Assembly (NCBI RefSeq): GCF_040115645.1
Contig: NC_089562.1
Span: 248,001-312,000 of the forward strand
DNA: 64,000 nucleotides
Reading direction: 5' to 3'
From: Euwallacea fornicatus
Taxonomy: Eukaryota; Arthropoda; Insecta; Coleoptera; Curculionidae
Numbering within the stretch: the first letter of the stretch is position 1; each line of letters opens with the position of its first letter. The notes beneath the pieces are model-generated. The model saw only the letters and a program-made list of their open reading frames with translations, did not search any database and had not been told where the DNA came from. Position numbers and translations under genes: made by a program. This document shows, in pieces, positions 43,922 to 57,052 of the stretch.

Positions 43922-46900
43922 TCCGAGATCATCGATGAAAATAGAGGTGTGTTCGAAAAGGAAAAAAAATATCGCACTGCATTTTCAAAACTCCAGGGCA
44001 TTAATTCAGGGCAAAAGAGCACATCAAAAATTTAAATTTTGCCGAAAGCGTCAGGGGCGCACCCACCTGCTTTCTGTCACTCTTCAAACTCTCGTGTTTA
44101 ATGAATACGACGAAATAAATACGGGGACACGCCATCCAATTTACAACTGAAACGAAATTACCAGAACCAGTCATTAAGACACAATTAACTTGATAATTAG
44201 AATTCATATCTAAATAGCACCTGCTTCAAACTTATTAGGGACATTTTAATTAAACCGTGTATAAAGCTACCCTTAACGTTAATACAATTGGGGACGAAAT
44301 GGGAGATAAGCTTTCGTTTATCGCGAAATGTTTAAATCATTATTGGTCTCGGTGTGGGCGAAATTGGCCGCGTTCGGCAGAATCAACAATTGTGTAACTC
44401 TTACGAGACCTGCTGAATGACGCGTCACCCTTCGAATGGGATCAAGTGGGAGCGGATCGTCATTTTCGTTCCGCATTTCAGAAAACTGCGAAACCGTTGC
44501 CCAACTGTTACCTCTGATGAATGTGGCCACAGTCTCAATTACGATTCATTAGGTATGTCACGAGTATTCCTATTACGTTGTATAATATAGTTTTGTCACG
44601 TGAGCTTTTGTAATTTCGCCCGTTATAGAGCCTCATAAAAATAAAAATTCTATAAGTTAAAAAAAGGCTGCTGGCGCTTTGTTGTTAGGCCCACAATAGA
44701 GCGAAGCAGCATGAAGTGTTTACTTATACACTTTTAATGAAGGTTAGGTGTAATCGACACCTCTCACGAATTTTATTGCGGAATGACACGCCATTCTCTA
44801 CCTGAGCTCTGGAAATTCATTCTCTGCACATATCGCATTTAGGATCATAACCGAGTTTAAAATTGAATCTATTCGGCAACGAAAGCTCCGTGTCTGCTAT
44901 CCCTGTGTAAAGGGTCTTGGATGGAAAATACGCCCTAAACCATCATTAGCGCGTGTCTAACAACATATAAAGTTAATACGCAGCGACAACAAATCTATAT
45001 TTAATCCCCTTTGGCAGGGGTGGATTTCCCTTTCAATAACCGATCTCCCAGGAAATAAATTTCGATTCCTTCGTTTAATATCTTTTGAAGTCGGTTGAAT
45101 TCGTACAAACATAACCGCGAACTTTTGGACCCAGACGAATTGATTTATGTACGTTGTTGGAAATTGATATGATAAGTTGTCTCAGGAAATTAGCACTGTC
45201 CTTGGGCCCTCAATCGATCATCGTCAATACGTTCCTATCCATTAGTATCGGGGCAAAGGGGATTTTCGCTGACGATAGTAAATATGTTAAACCTTCGAAG
45301 GGCGGGAAAAAAGTATTTTTCGGGGAATAATAGATCGATCTTTGGCTGTTCATGTTCCAGATAGTTCACAATGCAAGTACGGAGAGTCGTAAATAATTTA
45401 TTACTGTGTATGTGGCGAGCAGCCGAAGCTAGGTCAAGCCCTTAATAAATTATCATAACACACATTCTCCCTTCTAATCTAGCTTCAAAATTAGCATTTA
45501 CGCGGCTATAAGCTTCGTTGCCGGCTTTGGATGAGTTATATCAACAATAATTTCGCTTTGATTCTTGGATAAAGTTTCAAAGGGTTTTGCTTTCCACCGG
45601 CAATATAACCGGTAAATATGCAAATTAAAGGGCGATTTGAATTTTCCGTTTTTTAAATTTCCTATTCGCACCCGACAACCGACGTGTTTCGCCTTTCTGC
45701 ACGTTAATTTGCAAATTCATATACCTCATCAGGGATATGCATAATTCGAATTTTATTTCGAGCGTTGTTCGGAATTCACGAAAACTTGCGAATTTGAGCA
45801 AATAATGTTTATTTCGCAAATTGATTTATGAAATTCCACAAATTATTAGAGAATTAATGCTCGAAGCTCGTAAGAGAAATGAAAACGTGAAAGTGGTAAA
45901 TTTTGGGGTAAAATGGGTCCTACCTCGGGTGTCTCAGTCGAGACCTTGGAGCCTCGAGAATTCAGCGAGAGGGACTTTCATTTCCGGACACTGTCGCTCC
46001 CTACGTGCATAATTCACTCGCAGAGAATGTCTTTAAATGTGCAAAAAATTGAGATTTTTTCCCATTCATTTTTGTCAACCGTCGTTGAACAATCGCGATT
46101 ATTATCGTCGATTACGTTTTTCAATATCAATAAATTATCAAGTGTTTTTGGGGCATTCAATGTGCACCGTCTAGAGGCGTGCGATGTCTCCAAACCCGCA
46201 GGAAATTGAGGACATGAAAGGGATTTTTCGCAATTTAGTTCTCGATCTCCGTGCGCGTCGTTGATTAATCTTCGCACTTTGGTCTGCGAGTTTCACTAAT
46301 TTATTAAAGATTTTCAACAGTGATCAACATACGTCGTTCATTGCGGTGCGGTGTCTTCAAATTGGCACAAAATTGAGGACATAAAAGAAGGACTTTTTCT
46401 ATTAAATTTTTTCCCTCTCTCAACTTTCCCTGCATGCCCCCGATTATTGCAGAAATAAATTGCTGTACGCGAACCAAATATTAAAGTCTTTCAGTTGCTT
46501 TAAACTTATTATTCTCTACGTTCTCTACACATAACACAACTTAATAAATTCAATAATAACAATTTTAGGCAGAGTTTCACGAAAACGAAAATACCTCCAA
46601 TTTTGGTTAAACCTAGATGTTGCAACCTCGTCCTTAGTACTGGCTCGAACAAGCACGGGCCGCGTTGCCAGATGTGATGAAATATTTGATATTACTTTGA
46701 AATTTAATTAGCGGTTTTGCATGATTAGGTGTAATATTATAGATCGATTATTCTATGCAAATGGGCATGGTAAATGGGGTCACAAAAAAGCGCAAGAATT
46801 TACATACTCGAGGTTGAGGGAAATAACAAATTGTCCAGATAATCTGCACGAAATGAAATATGTATTTTTCTCTGTGGGACGTTTTGCTGGGTATTTATGC

Positions 46901-49900
46901 AGTATGATTTTATCATGAGGGCTAACCAAAATTCATGTTTACGTTTGGAAAAACGATTTTTTTTTTCAAATACGTTTTAGAGAGGGACCCGAACATCCCT
47001 CTTTCAATAATCGAACTTCGGCCTAACTGCCCAGGGTACATTGTCTAGCTGGTATTATTGGTCCTAGAGCGTTCACCCCCAAGTATAAAATACTGAATAA
47101 TTTAGAAGCGAAGGCAGGGTAGTACTCAAAAATTTGGCGTGCAGCATCGGTTCAATTGCCAGATGGCGCCCCGAGGCACTTCCCGAAGTAGCTAAAATTT
47201 GTGTGAAACATTTTTTTTAAATTTATGTCCCTGACAGTCATAATTTTGAGAAATGTGAACCTTTGTAAAACTTGGATGACACGCTTTAGCTCTCCTGTTA
47301 CCAACAATAATTACGCTACCCCTAAGGCCACACTGCGAAATGCAAGAGAAGGCTTTCACAGACAGATGAGCTTGCGCCGTTTTATAATTATTTTTGCACG
47401 CCTAATGGACGTAATTAATTAAATTATCTTTTCGTTAATCATCCCTTGCTGCTGAAGAAACAAAGGAGTTTCTTCGCTACTTCGAGACCAACCCCTTCAT
47501 CCCCTAATCATCGAGTCGACCATTTTCAATCTCTGTTGAGAAAATGTCAACAGATCTAATTCTGGCAAACTTTCCGCTTCTGTATTAAGGGCAATGCAAT
47601 CGGCTTCCCAGAGGCACAATCGATCCAGGTTCACGATTCTAAATTATTCCTTATTCCAGGGGTGAACGCTCTGCAAAACTACCTCCATTCCCATATAAAT
47701 AATCTCCATATGACCTCTCCTTTACTAGTATTACCTGTAAAGACTGCGTGTATGTCAGAGAGACGAGATGTTTTATTTAAGTTGCACTAAAGTGATAACA
47801 AGCTTAACCCTCGCTATGAAATACGTGACCTGAAGTTGGTATCAGGACACAGCGCTCTTTTCAGGATACAGAACTTTTCCCTTCGATCTTGAGAATTAGG
47901 CCCCACCTGTGAGTATTTATCTCTGGAATAAATTTCCGGATAACTTTATCGGTCAAACCAGGCCTTAATAAACAAAACAAATTAACTTCCGGGAGTTTCA
48001 AATTTGAAAAACTGCTAAAGCCGAGTCCGGAATATTTGCGTTGTCATTTAACATTGATGGCGCCGATGTGAACTAGGATGGCGTAGTTTTACGCCCCTTG
48101 AATATAAATTGGAATGCGGATCTGACCTCTCGAATATTATTAGACTTATTACCCAGAGACGGCCTGGATAATTTACTGGAGTAAATTGGGGAAAAAACTT
48201 CATAGATTTGCTTAATGGACTTCCCAGTGCTTTGGCCGATCCCATTGAAATCCCCGTAAAGAGTGGGATTAAGGTTTTGAATTTAAAAGGTTAGCAGAAA
48301 ATTAGGTGAATAAGGAGATCTGGAAATTCCCTAGAAAGGCATGGAGAATATTTTTCATTAAATTTCCTTTGAGACGACTCTTCTCTTCGACTATCTCCAA
48401 ATTTCTTGTTAGCGACTCTATTAAATATTCTCCAACAAGGTACATTAACAAACTGCAAAATATTTCCTTTTTCTCATGGAGCTTTTGCCCTCAACGATTT
48501 GCCGCAAGTGGAGAACTAACTTCAAAGGTCATAAGATTATGGCACTCCAGAAGTGCCTACGTCTAAGACGTTTTTACACTTTCCGTTTAGAGCACGTTTG
48601 GAACATCCTCTAATTTAAAGTGTACTGAATATGGCCTGTAGAGCAAGACGATCGACCCACAGAGAATTTATCACTTTTCCATTTAGTGTTGGTCCTCGAC
48701 AACTTGCTGCTTTCCTGCGTCTAATTCTGCCAGAAGCTGTCTGTACGAAGGCTAATTCTGACGGCGAAAGATTCTGGCAGTTCTACTCTCTTGATTTGAA
48801 ATCTATTAAGCATTTTCTGCGGAGGCATTAGGGCGGGTTTAGAAGATTTTCACATTTGGAGCGCACCAAGTCTTGTCTGTAGGAACAAACTATTAAAGCT
48901 CAAAAAATGTATAACCCGTTAATTGAATTTTGGTCTTCGATAATTTGAGACTTTCTCACCTCGAAATCTACTAGAAATTGTGCGTAGAGAAGCTTTCTGA
49001 GGGCGCACGATTCTGACAGCTCAGAAAACTTCTTCTACGTTTAACGAGTATACATATTCCCTTGATTTTAAATGCAGCAAGAATCGTCTATAGACAGAAT
49101 ATAGCAGGATCGGGAGGTTTTCTTGATTTCAGGTGTAACAAACGTTGTCGGTAGACAAAGACTGGCGAAGCTCAAAAAGTTTCTGTTCCACTTATAGAAT
49201 CTATTCATTTCCAAATCCACTAAACGTTTCTCTTGAAACTAACTTTATTGAAATTTAGAACATTTTTGTTCATTTCATGGAACAGTTCTTTTCAATAATT
49301 TTCCACCTTATCGTTTCAAGATTTTCCAAAAATCGTGTCTCGAGAAGACTAACTAAATCCTAAATTTTCAGCTGGCTCCGAATATTTCGCCTATACTCAT
49401 GGCATATATCCACTTTGTTTATTTGAAGTCTTAAGGAAGCCTTCGTCTAAGGGCATGAAATGTTTCTGTTCTCAAAACTCACCAGAAAATCATCTGGAAA
49501 GAAAAATCCTATCCAAGAACACCATGTTCGCACTAGTGCCATATATTTCGTCTCGGAATATCAAAAGATCGGGAGAGCATCCACCCTTAATTTGACCAAT
49601 TTACGATTGACTGTAAGTCTCAAGAATAAGATTGGAATCCATTTTCTCTTCCTGGATGCAGCAGATTTAATACGGAGAATATGAAATAGCTATTTTAGGC
49701 ATTACGTATATATTCCATTCCAGACAGATTTCACAATAATATTTATTCAAAGCAATTTCCTCATACTTGTCTGATCCTCTGGGAGTTTCCGTGATTTCAG
49801 GGCGCGATAATTTTATCATTCAGATAAAGGAATCGATTTTTATTTCTTATTGTTCGGACTGTTGTGCGAGTACACCAAGGCGTAGGAAAGTTGTACCCCT

Positions 49901-51935
49901 TTCTACGGATAATGACTGGTGATGATGGGACAATTATTTTCACATTAGATTCGCATATTTTTCAGTGCATAATGATGCCACTAAGGGTGGTTTTTTTGCA
50001 TGTTTATGAATGCCGCATAATTACTCGTTCTCCCTAATGGACATGTCGATGGTAAATATTTGCGCCGTTATTGAACTAGCGTGTGAAGGCCCATCCAACC
50101 GTGAACGGCACATTTCCCGACCAATTAAACTAATCCCAATATGTATCGACCAAATAAAAAACTCCTGCACTCACTCAAAATTTCATCCTGCACTTACTCG
50201 CTTTATTTATTCATTATTCGCATATATTCCATCGGGTTCACTTACAAACACTCACTGCGGTACGAAATTGTGAACTTCAGTTCCCCCATCGCACTGCTTG
50301 TACACCCGTGCCGAAAATGTGATTTACCGCTCAAAGCCAAGCACGTGACACAATGCTAAACAATCTGATGCTTCGACGATTAAGCTTAAGGCTTCCGAAC
50401 TCAAATGCATCCGCGGTTGATATGCATGGAAGAGGGTTGATAATGCGAAGTTGAGAAGTGTGTAACGTCTACTATACGGAAAGTAATGTAGCCAGGAAAA
50501 GGGGGCTCCGTAATTTGCGCGCTCCCAGTTGAACTGAACGTTCGTGTCCCACCAGGGAGTTCGTAAGCCTGCGCCCCATGTGCGGGGCTACATATTGATT
50601 CAACTTGCGCCGAGCGCGAGGTTTCGTACTTCAGCTTGTTGGGTGACAGGTTCTGTACTGTTGCTTACATTGGTCCCCTTTTTGGTCCCCTCAAAATTAC
50701 GCCAAAAATCACAAACTATTAGAGGCAGAGAGGGTCCAAGCAATGTGTCGAGCAACAAACACGACTACAATGGTGTCAACCCCTTTAAACTGAGGAATTC
50801 AAGTGCTCTGGGGAAACACAAAAGATTTTCTTATGTGTCTTTTTTTTTTTTTTCATTTTGAACATAAACGATTTAGAAGGGCAATTACCCGCATGGTTAA
50901 TGTTTACAATCATAAAGCATTGTTTCGTCCATGAATATCTCTCCAGCATAAATTAGTATGTTGTAATAGATAGGGTGAAATCAGCTAATTCCTGCAAGAT
51001 CCTCTAGTTCAACGGGTCAAAGCGTTGCATTGATTTTGTGATTAAATTGCAGTGGGAATAATGGTGGAATTTAGTTAACGAAGCCGAGATCAATTGACTC
51101 TGTAATGTGTAAACAAAACATAACTGGCAGGTTAAGTTAACCTCCGCAGATGAAGCTTTGAAAAATTCATAGGTCAAATAGTAAATCTCGTGGTTCAATG
51201 AAGAAACCCTTATTTTTAGGAATCGCGCGTAGCACATTGGAGTATCTTAGATTTTGGCCGGAGACAACCTTATCAAACGTTTTAGACCGGGCTTTGTGTT
51301 TAATTTAGTTTCTTTGACATCCCGCCTCCTACGCCTCTGACTGTTTACATTACTCGCAGTACATTAGCGGAGACGTCAGCTTTGTGGCAGTGATAAAATC
51401 TTCACGGATTAGAACTGAAAGAAAATGTTTCAAGTGAAATTTTGTTTTTTATTTAGTTTCTTCCAGACTCCTCTGTACGCCTGGGAATATTGACAGGTTA
51501 GATGGTAAATATCAGCTTTAGAGTAGGTCAGAGTAGTTAGTAAGGAAACGCTTACTTATTTACTTGGAATTATATATAGCGCATTGAGGGATCTTAGATT
51601 TATTGGCAAATGCGCAACTTTCAAACTTGTTTATCTTCGTTTCAGCTCTTTCCAATCTCTCTCCCTCGGCCTTTGAATGTAAACTTTTTAACCAATAAAT
51701 TTCTACGCTTTGGTATTACGCACAACGGGCCAAGCCACGCACTTGAGATGCGCCAGCGCGTATCTCAAGATTTTTACTGTAAGAAAACTTTCTTAAATTT
51801 ACATGTAAATTATTTAATTTTGCATTACGAAGTCTTTGTTGTGGATATTTCCCGGCTTATGCCCTATCAAGTGTGCGAAAACCAACATTTTCGCGAGTTT
51901 TGCGGGAAATATTTCGGCAGGATATTGCACTTATA
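43922..51935. other. Quiet 8-kb region, no recognised gene
   Basis: I found no transposon ends and no protein family in this stretch. Open frames are short and show no domain features. It contains a degenerate tandem repeat (48590-49460) and a possible ~170-bp duplication around 46150-46400. It may be intergenic or the intron of a gene whose exons lie outside the window. Confidence 0.4.
48590..49460. repeat. Degenerate tandem repeat, roughly 250-270 bp period
   Basis: Blocks recur in the same order: GGTC(C/T)TCGA(C/T)AA.TTG, then GATTCTG.CAG.TC, then TTGATTT.AAAT, then (T/C)TGTC(T/G)GTAG, then AAGCTCAAAAA. They appear near 48690, 48770, 48795, 48880 and 48900, and again near 48930, 49010, 49065, and partly near 49125-49180. 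The units are diverged, and no transposon ends are obvious. Confidence 0.5.
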
Positions 51936-52500
51936 CAGGGTGTTTTCTAAGTACGGTGCACAACTTCGGGAGCGTATTCTACGGCTAAAACAAAGGTAAT
52001 TTTGTTATATAAACTATATCCCAAATATGCTTCGTTGCGGAAATACAGGGTGTGAAAATTTCTTCCAAAAATTACAATTTTTTAAATTTAATTGATTTGA
52101 TTGATTGAATGAATTTAATGAAACTTTAATAAAACAGGCAAGTACATAACGAAAAAATTCATATCTTCACACAAGTATTTCTTCTCTTAAGAATAATAAA
52201 AAAGAATGAAAAAATGTAGCTACAATGTTTTTTATTTATTTACTCGAAAACGGTGCGTCCTACGAAAAAAAATAAAGAGACCTTTTTTCTTCCAAATCGA
52301 ACATATAATAAAAAAAAGTAACAAAATAATGGAAAGGAACAGTGGCGTATCACATTTTTCCTTTAAAATATCCAACAATTATCCTGCCCGCACGCCATTG
52401 GTTACACGACGGCCACTGTTTTTAGCGTAAAATACGCACCGTCGCTAACTCTCAAATCCTGCAAAATTTCATTTAAATGTCTGAAGTAGTTTCAGATATA

Positions 52501-53908
52501 CAAGGTGTCTCTAAAACGTCTGTACAAAATTCTACCATAGATTTCTGAGGTCAAAACATGACGATTTAACCCAATTTACCTTAGTCCAAAAGTGGACGGT
52601 TTTCGAAATACAGGGCGTCAAAGTGAAAACAAAAAAAAGCAAGAAAATTAATTTCTTGGTTGGTAATGCTGTTATCTACACAAAATGTCGTATCGGGCGG
52701 TTTTTGGGGATAAGAAATCAGAATCCGTTTACATTTTCGATGCACAATGTAGAGGGCGTGTCAACGCTCGATGAACCCACTTTAAAAGGGCATAATTTTT
52801 TCATCACCCGGTATAAAATTTATTTATGACTAAACTTGTGTTTTCCTACATTTTTTAAGGAAAAAAGGTCTCTTGTTAAAAAACTCTACGAGAGTAATTA
52901 ATTAATCCGATTAAGTGGTGAAAGTTATTTGGAACATATTCAAAATACAATGCCAGAATTATTGGAAGATCTTCCTTTACAACTTCGGCAAGATATGTGG
53001 TTTATGAACGACGGTGCTCCGCCACATTTTACTATAAAAGTGCACAACTATTTAAATCAACAGTACCCTCGAAGATGATAGGTAGAGGAAATGATGCTCC
53101 GGTACCATGGCCATCGCGCTCACCGGATTTAACTCCGATGGATTATTTTTTATGGGGGACTCTAAAGTCCATGGTATACTTCACGGCCATAAATAGTGAA
53201 GAGGAACTATGGGGACGAATTCAAAATGCAGTAAACATTTTAAAGAACGACGAAGAATTGATGAATAAAGTACATTTTAATTTCTTGCGTCGGATTAATC
53301 TTTGTATGCAAGTCAATGGTGGTCATTTCGAACATCTACTAAAAGTATAATTTTTTCGTGTTTCTGTTTGGTATCTATGTTTTCAAGTAATTTGTAATCT
53401 ATTTTTAAGTTTTGATTTTTTTCGATCCAACTGTAAGAATAGATATGTAGTACATTAAAATTATTGTTCAAGACATGCAACGAACTTTAAGCTTCAAATA
53501 TCTCAAAAAGGAAGCCTCGTAGAGATTTTTAACAAGAGACCTTTTTTCCTTAAAAAATGTAGGAAAACACAAGTTTAGTCATAAATAAATTTTATACCGG
53601 ATGATGAAAAAGTTATGCCCTTTTAAAGAGGGTTCATCGAGCGCTGACAACGCCCTCTACATTGTGCATCGAAAATATAAACGGATTCTGATTTCTTATC
53701 CCCAAAAACCACCCGATACGACATTTTGTGTAGATAACAGCATTACCAACCAAGAAATTAATTTTCTTGCTTTTTTTTGTTTTCACTTTGACGCCCTGTA
53801 TTTCGAAAACCGTCCACTTTTGGACTAAGGTAAATTGGGTTAAATCGTCATGTTTTGACCTCAGAAATCTGTGGTAGAATTTTGTATAGACCTTTTAGAG
53901 ACACCCAG
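52501..53908 (+). mobile_element. DD41D-derived element, 1408 bp, nested in a MITE
   Basis: The left end CAAGGTGTCTCTAAAACG and the right end (reversed, CTGGGTGTCTCTAAAAGG) are flanked by TA. The arms mirror each other for about 400 bp, and inner motifs CAGGGCGTCAAAG lie exactly 110 bp from each end (52611 and 53798). The core carries the C-terminal third of a transposase on the plus strand. Confidence 0.9.
52930..53350 (+). pseudogene. DD41D transposase, C-terminal third
   Basis: It reads MPELLEDLPLQLRQDMWFMN, DGAPPHF (second Asp) and YLNQQYPRR, then a frameshift near 53075 into IGRGNDAPVPWPSRSPDLTP, MDYFLWG (third Asp) and, near the end, NGGHFEHLL, with the stop at 53350. The N-terminal DNA-binding domain and first catalytic Asp are absent, replaced by the element arm. 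Confidence 0.85.
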
Positions 53909-54064
53909 TATATTTAAAAAATTGTAATTTTTGAAAGAAAATTTTCACACCCTGTATTTCAGCAACGAAGCATTTTTGGGATATAGTTTATATAACAAAA
54001 TTACTTTTATTTTAGCTGTAGAATACGCTCCCGAAGTTATGTACCGTACTTAGGAAACACCTTG

Positions 54065-55043
54065 TATAATTCTCAAAATATTTTGTCTATCACTTAAAAG
54101 TAATTGGACCACAAGTTGAAGAAAAACGAAAATCGAAAGAACCGTTAAAAAATTCAATCATTCAATGTCATGCGTTGTTCGGGCCGGTTATCAAGAGATA
54201 CTTATACAGGATGCACCAAACGGATTCCCCAGTGGTTGGCAGTAGACTGCGACTGCCGTCAAAAATTCCAAAACTAAAAAAAAAAATCGTTTGAACAAAA
54301 ATTTCAAAAAGAGACCATCTCGAATTTTGAAATATAGGCGTTACCACAAAATTAATTTGCAAATATCAAAATTACATTGGTTTATTAATTTGAATTCAAT
54401 TACCCTTTAAACAGACAGACCTTTGTTTACATTTATAGACGTTTAGTGCAAATTGTAAACAAAACCATAAGCCTTATAGGCAGCAATTATATTTCTCATT
54501 AGCAAACATGCATTGAACAAACGGGCAGGCATTTCAAGCATCGCCTTTGTAAATTTCAACTTAACATACATTTAGTTACCTGTAGAAGTGATTTAATGTA
54601 AATTAATAAACCAGTTTTAATTGGATATTTGAAGAGGGATTTGCCTTGATTGGTTATCTAAGATGGTCATAAATTCTTAAGGAATAATTCTGTTTTGCTT
54701 TGCATAAGCGATTTTTGACCTATTTTAAATCGAAAAAATAAGTTAAACGAAACTACTAAAAAAATTAAAATTTTTTTAAAAGCTTTAGAGGCAGAAGAAG
54801 ACGGCAAAAGTTCTTTTTTTTTTAATCACGTAACTATTTCTGGATGTTTAAGGGCGATTATCAAATAATTTTTAATTAAAAAAAAAGCCCGATGTAGACA
54901 ACAAAAATTTGGAAAAAACTAGAAGAAGTAAATGGCTTAAAAATAATTTTTTTAAACCGAAAATAATTGAGAATTAAACAAAAACTGATTTATTCCACTC
55001 TTCGATAGTACTGAAAATTTACAGCACGATACAAACACATATA
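54065..55043. other. Spacer with one orphan element end
   Basis: Mostly AT-rich sequence without a gene. At 54207 a TA-CAGGATGCACC motif looks like a left transposon end, and a weaker TA-TAGGCGTTACC follows at about 54335, but I could not find the mirrored right end. Confidence 0.35.
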
Positions 55044-55452
55044 CAGGGTGGGCCAATGAAAAAGAAACAACTTCTCATATTTACTGCTCAAAAAAAAAAA
55101 AACGCCGAGACCCGTCGATTTTTATATCGGAAAATTTTTTGCGACCACTTTCAACCCCTTGGGGGTGGGGGAAGGTGCAACCCTTAAACCTTAAATGGGA
55201 TTAGCGGTCAAGTGACGCCTCATTCTAAAGATAATCGAATTCTCTTTTCAACGCTCTTGAGTTTTTTGAATTTGATGCAGTAGTTTTCGAGAAATCACGC
55301 TATAAATGTTGAACCAACATTGAAAAAATAATAGTGTTTTTTCAATTCGTATCTTACATAAAAAGAAAATTGTGGGAAAAACTATTCTTTCTGAATGCAG
55401 ATTTAAGTTCCTGATAGCAACTTGGCAATAGGGGGGTGATTTAAAACATTTA

Positions 55453-57031
55453 CAGTGGTGAACATAAGTGTTGGAAACATTTCCTTAATCCAAAATATTT
55501 ACTAACACACTGTATACGAACAATAAAATAAAGTTGTAGTGAATTCTCAAATGCCTTAAGAATTTCGTTTATAAATATTGGGACCCTTATCTACTTTCGC
55601 CTCAATTGAATTTTTCGAATAAGTCGTTTGGTCCTTTCCATAAGCATGGAAACATTTTATCATTCGGTTTTAGAGTGTAGCATTTAAGTTAGTAAGCAGC
55701 TGTTAGGCATCTTCCAACAAAGTTTAAAGTAACGTTCATTAACTAAAATGCCCCTGTGCAAATATTTCAGTTCTGATTTGAAGAAAAAAATTATATTGCT
55801 CTACCAAAGAGGAATAAAAAAAATTGACATAGCAAAGTCATTTAACATGCACCGAAGAACAGTTAGCAAAATTGTCAATAAATTTTTGAGAAAAGGTACT
55901 GCAGATCCGGCTTTAAAAATAAGGAGACCACGAAGAACAAATAGGGGACTGGATAAAATCATCATTCGAAAGGCAAGAAGTGATCCCATGAAAACTGCCG
56001 TTGATATAAACAAGGAACTAAAAGAAAAATATCAGGATGTAGTGGTGTCAGACATGACTATTAGACGTCGTCTTTTGTCAGAAAACCTTCATGGCAGGCG
56101 TGCGGTTAAAAAAACCTCTTCTTACAATGCGGCACAGAGAAGCCAGATTAAAATTTGCTAGAGAACACGAGGACTGGACAACAAATCAATGGTCTACAAT
56201 TGTCTTTAGTGATGAAAGCAAATTTAACCTGTTTGGCATGGACTCTACTGGCTACGTAAGAAGACCTGTTGGTCAAAGATATGACCCCAAGTACCTAGTA
56301 GCCACTGTTAAGCATGGAGGTGGCAACGTGATGGTGTGAGGCTGTTTTCGACGGTGTGGCACGGGTCCTTTGACGAAGATTGACGGCAGAATGGATGCTC
56401 AATTGTATGTTCGAATATTGGAAACTAATTTGATACCATACGAATATGATCAACTGCCATTGATGTGGACTTTCCAACAAGACAACGATCCAAAGCACAC
56501 ATCTCGTTTGGTGAAGAATTGGTTTTCCGAACGAGAAATCCGCATGATGAGTTGGCCTGCACAATCACCTGATTTGAACCCAATAGAGAACCTTTGGAAC
56601 TATTTGGATAAACAAATTAGGAAAAGGAATATTAAGAACAGGGCCGATTTGTGGAATGCATTGGAAGAAGAATGGGGACTAGTCCCACCTGACTTTTGCG
56701 CAAGGCTCGTCGACTCAATGGGCGGAAGGTGTCGAGCAGTGATTGACGCAAGAGGCTATTCTACGAAATATTAAATATAACGTTAAGAACTTATTATTTT
56801 TTTTAAGGTTTAATATTTTTTATGTTATTACGAAAATGTTTCCTTACTTCGAACCACATTTGGTTAATAAAAAAAAACAATTTACCAATAAATCGCATAA
56901 ACGCGTTTTAGTGTTAATGACGTGTGTTATGATGTGCGCTATTGGCATAGTGACCATAAGATAAAAAAATGTTTACATTATGAGATATGAAATAGAAATT
57001 ATAAATGTTTCCATACTTATGTTCACCACTG
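55453..57031 (+). mobile_element. Tc3-like DD34E element, 1579 bp
   Basis: The terminal repeats CAGTGGTGAACATAAGTGTT and their inverse (CAGTGGTGAACATAAGTATG) are flanked by TA. It carries a nearly complete transposase and lies inside the DD41D-derived element 55044-57695. Confidence 0.93.
55748..56774 (+). pseudogene. Tc3-like DD34E transposase, one frameshift and one stop
   Basis: It begins MPLCKYFSSDLKKKIILLYQ, with a helix-turn-helix region and an RRPRR linker. An extra A in the run at 56108-56114 shifts the frame after GRRAVKK. The other frame continues with FSDESKFNLF (first Asp) and VKHGGGNVMV, then TGA at 56338-56340 where relatives have Trp, then QQDNDPKHTS (second Asp) and SPDLNPIENLWNY (Glu, 34 residues on), ending GYSTKY at 56774. 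Only two lesions separate it from a full reading frame, so it died recently relative to its neighbours. Confidence 0.92.
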
Positions 57032-57052
57032 TATCTACAATTCAGTGACTTT

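Larger units (their letters stand above)
51936..54064. mobile_element. MITE (net 719 bp) hosting another element
   Basis: The left end CAGGGTGTTTTCTAAGTACG and the right end (reversed, CAAGGTGTTTCCTAAGTACG) are flanked by TA. Inner motifs CAGGGTGTGAAAATT at 52046 and its mirror ending at 53954 lie exactly 110 bp from each end. A second element (52501-53908) is inserted in it. Confidence 0.9.

Noticed and set aside
43922..51935. Short open frames in the quiet region (for example 50544-50861, 51610-51999)
   Set aside because: No domain, no splice-compatible partners and no codon pattern that sets them apart from background.
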